Assembly (NCBI GenBank): GCA_934717675.1
Contig: CAKUYZ010000028.1
Span: forward strand, 1-19,805
Direction: 5' to 3'
Origin: an uncultured Bacteroidales bacterium
GTDB taxonomy: Bacteria; Bacteroidota; Bacteroidia; Bacteroidales; Marinilabiliaceae
Length of the DNA: 19,805 nt
Below, in pieces: positions 13,869 to 19,805 of this stretch. Under the pieces are notes generated by a model. The model ran no database searches, was not told the DNA's origin, and was given only the letters and a program-made list of their open reading frames with translations. Numbering within the stretch: the first letter of the stretch is position 1; every line of letters starts with the position of its first letter. The translations under genes and the position numbers were made by a program.

Positions 13869-16238
13869 ATGAGAATCAAGCTATTTACGCCGGCCTTGGC
13901 GTTGTGCGCCGCGGCGTTGTTGCCGTTGGCCGCCGGGGCGCAGGGCTTCGCTGGCCGGGTGACGGACGATGGCGGCCACCCCGTGGTCGGAGCCACAGTG
14001 ATGGAGCTGAGCACCCTCACGGGTTCGGTCACGGACACCGCTGGGGCTTTCGCCATACGCTATGCCGGCCCATACCCAGCCTCGGTGGTGGTGAGGTGTC
14101 TTGGTTTTCGCCCTGACACGCTCTCGGTGCCGGCGCGCAGCCGCGACATCAGCATCATATTGCGCACCCGCAGCGTCGAGGGCCGCGAGGTGAGCGTGGT
14201 AGCCAACCGTCGCGCCGATGGTTTCGAGGGCGTGGAGGCGGGCGTGGCGGCATCCATGGTGGGGGCCGACGCGGGCGTGGAGGCCGTCTTGAAGAGCCAG
14301 ATGGGCGTGAGCAGCAACAACGAGCTGAGCAGCCAATACAGAGTGCGAGGCGGCAGTTTTGACGAGAACCTTGTCTATGTCAACGGAATAGAGATATATC
14401 GCCCATTCCTCATCCGCTCTGGTGAGCAGGAGGGTCTGAGCTTCGTCAATCCCGACATGGTGGAAGAGATCAACTTCTCGGCCGGCGGTTTCGACGCTTC
14501 GTATGGAGACAAGATGTCGTCAGTTCTTGACGTCCGCTACAAACGCCCCAACGAGTTTCACGCCGGGGGGCGGGTCAGCCTCCTTGGCGCGCAGGCTCAT
14601 GCCGAAGGCTCGGCTGCGAAGGGCAGGCTGACGCACATATCTGCCATGCGGTACAAGACCAACCAATATCTCTTTGGCACCCTCGACACCAAGGGGGACT
14701 ATTCTCCAACGTTTTTCGACGTCCAGACCTATTGGACTTTCCGCCCCTCTGCCCGTCTCGAGGTGGGGCTGCTGGCCTATTATGCCCAAAACGCCTATGG
14801 CTTCTACCCCAAAGACCGCGAGACGAACTTCGGAACCATGGCGGACGCCAGGTCGCTGACCATATATTTCGAGGGCAAAGAGCGTGACCGCTACCGCACG
14901 TGCGTGGTGGCGGCGGATGCCTCTTGCAACGTGTCTGACAGGCTGTCAGTCAACTTGTCGGCATCAATGTTCCGCACTCAGGAGGAGGAGTATTATGACA
15001 TCTTGGGGGAATATTGGCTTCAGCAGGCTGGCGTGACGGGGGCGTCTGACGGCAAAGACATCGGCGTGGGCGGATATATGCAGCACGCTCGAAACAACCT
15101 CTTTGGCGAGGTCTACTCCTTGGCCGGCGGCGCGCGTTGGAGCGCGGGGGCGGGCAGTGTGAAGGCCCAGGCCCGCGTCACGCGGGAGCACTACTCCGAC
15201 CTCACGGACGAGTGGGCCTATACCGACTCGGCGGGCTACGTGGGACACCCTGGTGGGGCGGGCGTCATTATGGACGAGTTGCGGCAGGCCGACAACGCCC
15301 TGTGGCAGACGCGCTCCGAGGCCTACGTCACGTGGGTCACCCGAGGGGTGGAGCTTGGCTCGGGGCGGCTCACGCTCACCACAGGGGCCAGGGTGGCGCA
15401 CCAGGCCACGGGCGGCCACACCGTCTACAGCCCGCGCCTCTCGCTGGCCTACTCTCTGGGCCGCTGGCGAATGAGGTTGGCCACAGGCCGATATGCCCAG
15501 ATGCCCGCGCTGCGCGAGATGAAAAGACCCGACGCCACGCTCAACAGGGCCGTGGGACCGCAGAGAAGCTGGCAGCTCATTGGCGGAGCCGACCTCTATT
15601 TCGGCTCGGAAGAGAGGCCCATGAAATTTACCGTCGAGGCATATTACAAGTGGCTGAGGCGCGTCAACCCATATAGCATAGACAACGTGCGCCTCCGCTA
15701 TGAGGCCGAGAACTGCGCCCGCGCCTATGCCGCTGGCATAGACTTCAAGCTCAATGGCGAGCTTGTCAAAGGCGCGGAGAGCTGGGCCACGCTCTCGATT
15801 ATGCAGACGCGGGAAGACATCCGTGCCGATGGCCACGGCTCCATTCCCCGGCCCTCCGACCAGAGGCTGCAATTCTCCATGATGGTGCAGGACTATATGC
15901 CCGGCAACAAGAGCGTAACGGCCATGCTGAACCTCTTTTTCGGCACGGGGCTGCCCTTTGGGCCGCAAGGTTGCCAGCGGTGGCAGGCCACGAGCCGCAT
16001 GCCGGGCTACAAGCGTGTGGACTTGGGGCTTTATAAGGACTTTGCCAAGGCGGCGGACGGCACCTTGGCTCATGGCCGCCTGCGGTCGGCGCGCGTGGGG
16101 CTTGAGGTGTTCAACCTTTTCGATTTCGCCAACACCATATCATATTTCTGGGTGCGTGACACCGATGGCAACCGCTACGGGGTGCCTAACTATCTCACCA
16201 GCCGCCGTCTCAACGTCAAGGTGGCGGTGGAGTTTTGA
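13869..16238 (+). CDS. TonB-dependent outer-membrane receptor (no SusD partner)
   Basis: A 789-residue outer-membrane receptor. A signal peptide (about 1-25, ending AAGAQ) precedes a carboxypeptidase-regulatory-like domain (about 26-110) with GRVTDDGGHPVVGATVMEL and a GSVTDTAGAFAI hairpin. The plug domain (about 125-235) has YRVRGGSFDENLVYVNGIEI and SAGGFDASYGDKMSSVLD. A beta-barrel follows and ends in an aromatic residue (NVKVAVEF), as barrel proteins do. ATG at 13869 was chosen because it begins the signal peptide and follows AGGGGG; an in-frame ATG at 13773 would add 32 residues and run through the terminator hairpin. No SusD-like lipoprotein gene is adjacent, so it is not a standard polysaccharide-utilisation pair. 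The substrate is unknown. It converges with the LuxR-type gene, 13 bases between stops. Confidence 0.92.
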   Translation: MRIKLFTPALALCAAALLPLAAGAQGFAGRVTDDGGHPVVGATVMELSTLTGSVTDTAGAFAIRYAGPYPASVVVRCLGFRPDTLSVPARSRDISIILRTRSVEGREVSVVANRRADGFEGVEAGVAASMVGADAGVEAVLKSQMGVSSNNELSSQYRVRGGSFDENLVYVNGIEIYRPFLIRSGEQEGLSFVNPDMVEEINFSAGGFDASYGDKMSSVLDVRYKRPNEFHAGGRVSLLGAQAHAEGSAAKGRLTHISAMRYKTNQYLFGTLDTKGDYSPTFFDVQTYWTFRPSARLEVGLLAYYAQNAYGFYPKDRETNFGTMADARSLTIYFEGKERDRYRTCVVAADASCNVSDRLSVNLSASMFRTQEEEYYDILGEYWLQQAGVTGASDGKDIGVGGYMQHARNNLFGEVYSLAGGARWSAGAGSVKAQARVTREHYSDLTDEWAYTDSAGYVGHPGGAGVIMDELRQADNALWQTRSEAYVTWVTRGVELGSGRLTLTTGARVAHQATGGHTVYSPRLSLAYSLGRWRMRLATGRYAQMPALREMKRPDATLNRAVGPQRSWQLIGGADLYFGSEERPMKFTVEAYYKWLRRVNPYSIDNVRLRYEAENCARAYAAGIDFKLNGELVKGAESWATLSIMQTREDIRADGHGSIPRPSDQRLQFSMMVQDYMPGNKSVTAMLNLFFGTGLPFGPQGCQRWQATSRMPGYKRVDLGLYKDFAKAADGTLAHGRLRSARVGLEVFNLFDFANTISYFWVRDTDGNRYGVPNYLTSRRLNVKVAVEF

Positions 16239-16251
16239 TGCGGGGCGGGGG

Positions 16252-16866
16252 TCATTTCACCTCATCCACCGTCACCAGTTTGTTACTTATGGCGTAGATG
16301 GCCAGCGCGATGGCCGAGTGGATGTTTAGCTTGCGCGCTATGTTGCGCCGGTGTGTCAAGACGGTGTAGACCGAAATGTTCATCTGGTCGGCAATCTCCT
16401 TATTGGTCTTGCCGCTCACCACGCCGCGGATCACCTGCTTCTCGCGAGAGGAGAGGGACTCGCCGTCGTCGCTATTCGGCTCGTCCGGGTCGCCGCGGCC
16501 TGTCAGAGAGTTGATGGTGGACCTTATGTCGTCTTCCGTGTCGAAAATGGTCATTTGGGAGTCGAAGCCGTCTGCCATGCCTGTCGGCACAAGTTGAGAC
16601 AGCAAGGCCACAAACTTTGTCTCTTTGGGCATGATGCTCGTCCGCCCGCGTTGCTCCGCGGGGTCGAAAACACCGCCGAAGGTAGGAGACACAATGACTA
16701 TCGATGGCGCGAATGAGACCATCCGTGTGTCGAAATCCTCCGGTCGGGCCACCTCCATATATGCGGCGGAGCCGCCAAGCACGCGCTTGAGAGCCGCCAA
16801 GACGCCCATGCGGACTATGACCGAAGAGTCGGCCACCGCTATCTTTATGACACTGAGGCCTGTCAT
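16252..16866 (-). CDS. LuxR/GerE-type regulator with degenerate receiver domain
   Basis: A 204-residue DNA-binding protein. The C-terminal part (about 138-195) is a GerE/LuxR helix-turn-helix: LSSREKQVIRGVVSGKTNKE, then IADQMNISVYTVLTHRRNI. The N-terminal half (about 5-125) has the length and strand pattern of a response-regulator receiver. However, the phospho-acceptor Asp position reads Ser60 (IVIVSPTFGG), only one acidic residue (D13) stands in the usual acidic pocket, and the conserved Lys is not apparent. It is probably a pseudo-receiver that responds to something other than phosphorylation. It starts 12 bases after the hemerythrin-like gene stops, so the two form an operon. It may control that operon or other targets. 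Confidence 0.85.
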   Translation of the reverse strand: MTGLSVIKIAVADSSVIVRMGVLAALKRVLGGSAAYMEVARPEDFDTRMVSFAPSIVIVSPTFGGVFDPAEQRGRTSIMPKETKFVALLSQLVPTGMADGFDSQMTIFDTEDDIRSTINSLTGRGDPDEPNSDDGESLSSREKQVIRGVVSGKTNKEIADQMNISVYTVLTHRRNIARKLNIHSAIALAIYAISNKLVTVDEVK

Positions 16867-16878
16867 CTTTTGTCTTTG

Positions 16879-17562
16879 TTACTCTTTCTTGCCTTTTTTC
16901 TCCATCTCCACCAGGGCGGGGATAAGCAGGTTGTCCTCAATATCGCAGTGGGATCGCAGGTCGTCTTCGAAGGCGAAAATATCATAGAGCACCTGGTTCA
17001 CCTCGCGCGCGTCTTGCCCTGCGGGGAAGTAGCGTATCATGGCGTTTTTCAGCTCGGCCAGGTGCACGTCTATATTGTCATGCTGACTGATGAAATTGGA
17101 GAGGTTGAAAGTCTCCATGCCCTCTTCGCCCCCCGCCAGTCGGCCGACGTAGCCGAAGAGCACCTTGTTCTCATAAGATAGGTGCCGCTGCACCTCGGCG
17201 GAGTAGGTGTCAAAGAGCCTTATGAGCAGGCTCGATAGCTTGGAGTCCGGCACGTCGGAGAGGATGCCGGCGAGCTTCCGCCTCAGGTCGGGCAGCAGGA
17301 AGTCGGTGTAGTAGGCGTGCGCCAGGCGCAGGAAGCGCATCATGGCCTTCACGTTCACTTGGCGATAGAGGGTGCTGTCTCCCGTGGCCACGTAGTTAAC
17401 CACGGTCAGGAAAGTCTTGCAGTCCACGCCGTTGTCGTCACAGACGGCCTTGACCGTCTTGTCTCCGAAGCCCAGCGAGATGCCGAACCGGCTCAGCAGG
17501 AGCAGGATCTGGTAATGCTCTGAGAGAATGTCGCCCAGCTTGTTGTTTTCCGAAAACATCAT
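16879..17562 (-). CDS. RIC/YtfE-like hemerythrin di-iron protein
   Basis: A 227-residue predicted four-helix hemerythrin-like protein. Candidate di-iron ligands are H82, H127, E131, H161, H205 and E209 (HAYYTDF, HLSYENKV, QHDNIDVH, SHCDIEDN). Their spacing nearly coincides with that recalled for E. coli YtfE (H84, H129, E133, H160, H204, E208). The N-terminal 60 residues resemble the ScdA_N/DUF542 domain (LGDILSEHYQILLLLSRFGI), but its FCCGG motif is replaced by LGFGD, so the di-cysteine is missing. RIC proteins help repair iron-sulfur clusters after nitric oxide or oxidative damage, or degrade NO; that role is inferred here. It is co-transcribed with the LuxR-type gene. It has a good -7 promoter element and a GC-rich hairpin in its leader. 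Confidence 0.83.
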   Translation of the reverse strand: MMFSENNKLGDILSEHYQILLLLSRFGISLGFGDKTVKAVCDDNGVDCKTFLTVVNYVATGDSTLYRQVNVKAMMRFLRLAHAYYTDFLLPDLRRKLAGILSDVPDSKLSSLLIRLFDTYSAEVQRHLSYENKVLFGYVGRLAGGEEGMETFNLSNFISQHDNIDVHLAELKNAMIRYFPAGQDAREVNQVLYDIFAFEDDLRSHCDIEDNLLIPALVEMEKKGKKE

Positions 17563-17578
17563 TCAGCGGAAGTGTGTG

Positions 17579-17600
17579 CGCGCGGCACCGTCGCCGCGCG
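17579..17600 (-). other. GC-rich hairpin in the RIC-like gene leader
   Basis: CGCGCGGC (17579-17586) pairs perfectly with GCCGCGCG (17593-17600) around a 6-base loop. It sits between the -7 element and the ATG at 17562, so it would lie at or very near the 5' end of the transcript. No U-tract follows. It could stabilise the mRNA or be an operator with dyad symmetry; the sequence does not decide. Confidence 0.45.
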
Positions 17601-17602
17601 TC

Positions 17603-17610
17603 CAAAGGTA
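17603..17610 (-). promoter_or_regulatory. -7 promoter element (TACCTTTG) for the RIC-LuxR operon
   Basis: On the minus strand TACCTTTG matches TAnnTTTG and lies about 40 bases upstream of the ATG. A T-rich run follows upstream, but no canonical TTG is seen at -33. Confidence 0.5.
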
Positions 17611-17769
17611 GCGAAAAAAATGGTGGCGAAAGGCATCCGCCCGGCATCGCCAGTTGTGAAAAAGACGCGCGCGGCGGCTGAACGAAATATTTTTTAATAA
17701 TTTTGCTCTTGGTTGAGCCGCGCCAAAACGCTCATTAAAACAGCTCACAAAAATCATTCTCATGACAAT

Positions 17770-17798
17770 AAAAAAGCCGCGCCCAAGACGGGCGCGGC
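17770..17798 (-). terminator. Rho-independent terminator of the lemA/TPM operon
   Basis: GCCGCGCCC (17776-17784) and GGGCGCGGC (17790-17798) form a perfect 9-bp stem with a 5-base loop. Six adenines at 17770-17775 give a U-tract on the minus-strand transcript. It lies about 35 bases beyond the stop of the membrane TPM gene. Confidence 0.85.
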
Positions 17799-17833
17799 AC
17801 ATCGTGTTTCATATCAGTGAGCGGCAAAGGCAA

Positions 17834-18682
17834 TCACCAGCTGCCGCCTCCGCCGCCTCCGCCAAAGGAGCCGCCTCCGCCGTTCTTGCTAGACGACGAC
17901 TCGCCTCGGCCGCCGCCCACCGATGCCGCTATCTGTATGAGTATGCGGGCCACGGCCGTATAAATGGTGGCCAGGACGAAAAGGAACGTCATTGCCGATG
18001 TCACTTTCTCTCGCCGCGTCTCGGCGCGGTTATACCAGTCGATGAAGAAACTGCTCACAAAATAGAGCAGTATGAGAGCCAAGACGATGACTATGGCGGC
18101 AAGCTCGCCCGCCGACCATTCGTCAGATGAAGCCGCGCCGGAGGCCGTAAACTCGCCACGCGTGGCGTCCATCACGGCGCGGCATCCGGCCTCGATGGCC
18201 CCGTCATAGTCTCCCGCCTTGAAGAGCGGCCCCATGACGTTGCGCACAATGCGGGCGCAAGCCACATCGGTCAGCGCGCCCTCCATGCCATAGCCAGAGG
18301 CTATGAAAGCCCGGCCCGTGGAGTCCGCCGCGTTGGCGCATACAACCATCACCACGCCATTGTCCTTGCCCTTGTGGCCCACGCCCCACTTGTCGCCAAG
18401 TTGCTGGGCGAAGTCGGCAATGTCGTAGCCGCCCAGGTCCGTCACTGTCACCACGGTTATCTGGGACGTGGTGGAGTCGCTGAACTCCGTCAGCTCGCGC
18501 TCCACCCGCTCTGTGCCGGCGGGGGAGAGCAGGCCGGCCATGTCGTTGACAAACGCGGGCGGCATAGGTCTGTCCGGAATCTGCGCGACAACTTGGACCA
18601 CGGCCATGAGGGCGCACAATGCGGCCGCGGCCACTCGCCGCCGCAAGGTGGAGGGGCTATGCTTCATTGGGGGCTCGGTCAT
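17834..18682 (-). CDS. TPM-domain membrane protein with glycine-rich tail (YgcG-like)
   Basis: A 282-residue envelope protein. A signal peptide (about 6-34, ending VVAQ) is followed by a TPM domain (about 40-175) containing VNDMAGLLSP, ITVVTVTDLGGYDIADFAQQ, GVGHKGKDNGVVMVV and ASGYGMEGALTD, all typical of TPM (formerly DUF477) proteins. Two transmembrane helices follow (about 194-214 and 228-252). The last 20 residues are Gly/Ser-rich and end in GGGSW, a common ending in YgcG-type proteins. TPM domains have been linked to phosphatase activity and to photosystem II repair in plants; the bacterial role is unclear. ATG at 18682 overlaps the upstream TPM gene stop (ATGA); ATG at 18667 would give a shorter signal peptide and is possible. 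It is the last gene of the lemA operon. Confidence 0.88.
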   Translation of the reverse strand: MTEPPMKHSPSTLRRRVAAAALCALMAVVQVVAQIPDRPMPPAFVNDMAGLLSPAGTERVERELTEFSDSTTSQITVVTVTDLGGYDIADFAQQLGDKWGVGHKGKDNGVVMVVCANAADSTGRAFIASGYGMEGALTDVACARIVRNVMGPLFKAGDYDGAIEAGCRAVMDATRGEFTASGAASSDEWSAGELAAIVIVLALILLYFVSSFFIDWYNRAETRREKVTSAMTFLFVLATIYTAVARILIQIAASVGGGRGESSSSKNGGGGSFGGGGGGGSW

Positions 18683-19113
18683 TTTGAGAATGAGACTTCA
18701 TCTGGCAACTCGTTCTCGTCATCCTTCTCGTGCGGGAAGAACTCTTTGAGCTTTTGGCCGCACAAGATGATGGATTGGCAGATGCCGTCTATCGGGTCGC
18801 CCTTGGCGAAGGCGGCTGATATGGTGGCCACCACGTCGTCCCAAAAACCTTGGCCCACAATGTCGTTGATCCCCTTGTCGCCTATCACCGCGAAGCGGCG
18901 GTCTTTTGTGGCGAAGAAGAACAGCACCCCGTTGCGGAGCTTGGTGCGCTGCATGCCCAGCGTGTTGAACGTCTCTATGGCGGAGTCCATCACCTGCGGC
19001 TTGCAGTGGTGGGCCACGTGGACGTGTACCTCGCCGCTCGTGTGAGACTCGGCCTCCACGATGGCCTGCGTGATGCGGCGGCAGGCCTCCTTGCTGAATA
19101 TCTTGTCAGACAT
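18679..19113 (-). CDS. Soluble TPM-domain protein
   Basis: A 144-residue protein with no signal peptide or membrane helix, so probably cytoplasmic. The TPM fold is visible in AIVEAESHTSGEVHVHVAHH, RNGVLFFFATKDRRFAVIGD, KGINDIVGQGFWDDVV and FAKGDPIDGICQSI. It is shorter than the downstream TPM protein and keeps only the domain plus an acidic tail. ATG at 19113 was chosen; an upstream in-frame TTG at 19128 would add five residues and leave only five bases after the lemA stop. It sits 20 bases after lemA and overlaps the next TPM gene by four bases. The gene order lemA-TPM-TPM is a recurrent bacterial arrangement. Confidence 0.88.
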   Translation of the reverse strand: MSDKIFSKEACRRITQAIVEAESHTSGEVHVHVAHHCKPQVMDSAIETFNTLGMQRTKLRNGVLFFFATKDRRFAVIGDKGINDIVGQGFWDDVVATISAAFAKGDPIDGICQSIILCGQKLKEFFPHEKDDENELPDEVSFSK

Positions 19114-19133
19114 CTTCGTTCTCGGCAATGGGG

Positions 19134-19712
19134 CTAGAACTCCACCTTAGGCGCTTTGTCGCTGCCCTCGTCGGCCTTGAAGTAGGGCTTGGAGTCGAAG
19201 CCGAAGATGCTGGACACAATGTTGTTCGGGAATTTGCGGATGTATGTGTTGTAGTCCCTCGCCGTGTCGTTGAATTTCTTGCGCTCCGTGGAGATCCTGT
19301 TCTCGGTGCCCTCCAGCTGCGCGCTCAGGTCGCGGAAGTTCTCGTTGGCCTTGAGGTCGGGGTAGGCCTCTTTCACGGCCATGAGCCTGCTCAGCGCGCT
19401 GCTCAGCTCGCCTTGCGCCTGTTGGAACTTTGCCATGTTCTCTTCCGTCAGTGAGCTTGCGTCAATCGTCACGCTTGTGGCCTTGGAGCGGGCGTCCACC
19501 ACGGCCGTCAGTGTCTCGCTCTCGTGGGTGGCGTAGCCTTTGACGGTGGCCACTAGGTTGGGGATGAGGTCGGCGCGACGCTGATAGACGTTCTCCACCT
19601 GAGACCATTGAGCCTCCACGGCCTCCTGTTTCTCCACCATGGTGTTATATCCGCAGCTAGACAGCGAAAGGGCGCAGAGCGCGGAGAGAATGAGCAATTT
19701 GAACAGTTTCAT
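19134..19712 (-). CDS. lemA: LemA family lipoprotein
   Basis: A 192-residue LemA protein. The N-terminus is a lipoprotein signal peptide with lipobox LSSC, so C20 should be lipidated and the protein anchored to a membrane. The core NVYQRRADLIPNLVATVKGY is the family hallmark, followed by helices with HESETLTAVVDARSKAT, AYPDLKANENFRDLSAQLEG and TENRISTERKKFNDTARDYN. YIRKFPNNIVSSIFGF is the usual C-terminal block. LemA proteins are helical-bundle membrane proteins of unclear function, often encoded next to TPM-domain proteins, as here. It is the first gene of a three-gene operon. The 93 bases upstream (to the window edge) show no clear -7 element. Confidence 0.95.
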   Translation of the reverse strand: MKLFKLLILSALCALSLSSCGYNTMVEKQEAVEAQWSQVENVYQRRADLIPNLVATVKGYATHESETLTAVVDARSKATSVTIDASSLTEENMAKFQQAQGELSSALSRLMAVKEAYPDLKANENFRDLSAQLEGTENRISTERKKFNDTARDYNTYIRKFPNNIVSSIFGFDSKPYFKADEGSDKAPKVEF

Positions 19713-19805
19713 TTTTTCTTTCTCGGTTTTGTTGCACTTAATAAAAATCCGTCAGCGTGCGCCGGGTCGCATAAGGCCGGGCGGCGCCGTGACGAAGCTA
19801 AAAGT

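Larger units (their letters stand above)
17563..17833. other. Intergenic region between the lemA/TPM operon and the RIC-LuxR operon
   Basis: These 271 bases hold the lemA/TPM terminator (17770-17798), an A/T-rich block near 17686-17705, and the RIC promoter and leader hairpin. A plus-strand TAATTTTG at about 17698-17705 matches the -7 consensus but leads to no gene. No coding sequence here is credible. Confidence 0.5.

Noticed and set aside
14964..16073. Long minus-strand open frame (369 codons) inside the TonB-receptor gene
   Set aside because: Antisense to a clear receptor and low in complexity (His/Arg/Gly-rich), as expected of a shadow frame.
13869..16238. Polysaccharide-utilisation locus (SusC-like) interpretation of the TonB receptor
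   Set aside because: No SusD-like lipoprotein or glycoside hydrolase is adjacent, and the receptor (789 residues) is shorter than typical SusC proteins.
17563..17802. Minus-strand open frame of 79 codons between the TPM and RIC genes
   Set aside because: It runs through the operon terminator, A/T-rich promoter DNA and the leader hairpin; composition is not protein-like.

Overview
This window looks like a chromosomal stretch of a GC-rich member of the Bacteroidales, probably a gut anaerobe. The evidence is a Bacteroidetes-type FadL barrel protein, a sensor kinase with a periplasmic two-component-regulator propeller and Y_Y_Y domain, a TonB-dependent receptor with an N-terminal carboxypeptidase-regulatory-like domain, the long Bacteroidetes paralogue of amidophosphoribosyltransferase, and several sites matching the Bacteroidetes -7 promoter element TAnnTTTG. 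The genus cannot be fixed from the sequence alone. I see no rRNA, tRNA, CRISPR array, insertion sequence, integrase or prophage gene. Coding density is high, and no gene-free stretch exceeds 300 bases.

Layout from left to right. (1) Minus strand: a FadL/OmpP1-like outer-membrane protein whose 3' end lies outside the window (1-1555), then an intergenic region with a promoter, a tandem direct repeat and a terminator, then miaB (2515-3837) overlapping an EI24/CysZ-like membrane protein (1733-2515). (2) Plus strand: four overlapping genes at 4006-9587, encoding a tandem universal stress protein, a zinc-ribbon Nudix hydrolase, a 1134-residue propeller sensor histidine kinase and a SAM-dependent methyltransferase. 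(3) Minus strand: a two-gene operon of exported beta-repeat proteins, a MORN-type protein followed by a YD/RHS-like protein (9601-11315). It diverges from (4), plus strand: a SPOR-domain protein and the PurF-like enzyme (11384-13754), a hairpin terminator, and a solitary TonB-dependent receptor (13869-16238). (5) Minus strand: an RIC/YtfE-like hemerythrin protein followed by a LuxR-type regulator with a degenerate receiver (16252-17562). (6) Minus strand: lemA, a soluble TPM-domain protein and a membrane-anchored TPM-domain protein (17834-19712), ended by a strong hairpin terminator. The last 93 bases (19713-19805) are upstream of lemA and show no promoter I can defend.

How the genes work together. 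The start/stop overlaps (TGATG or ATGA at 2515, 4842, 5375, 10380 and 18682) indicate translationally coupled operons. The stress protein, Nudix enzyme, kinase and methyltransferase would be made together. The kinase has no partner response regulator in the window. The hemerythrin/LuxR pair looks like a di-iron repair or nitrosative-stress module whose regulator probably works without phosphorylation. Most of the window is ordinary housekeeping and cell-envelope content. I did not find a convincing new multi-gene system. The most unusual items are the RIC-like/pseudo-receiver pair, the orphan kinase operon, the divergent PurF paralogue, the exported beta-repeat pair and a few regulatory-looking repeats.
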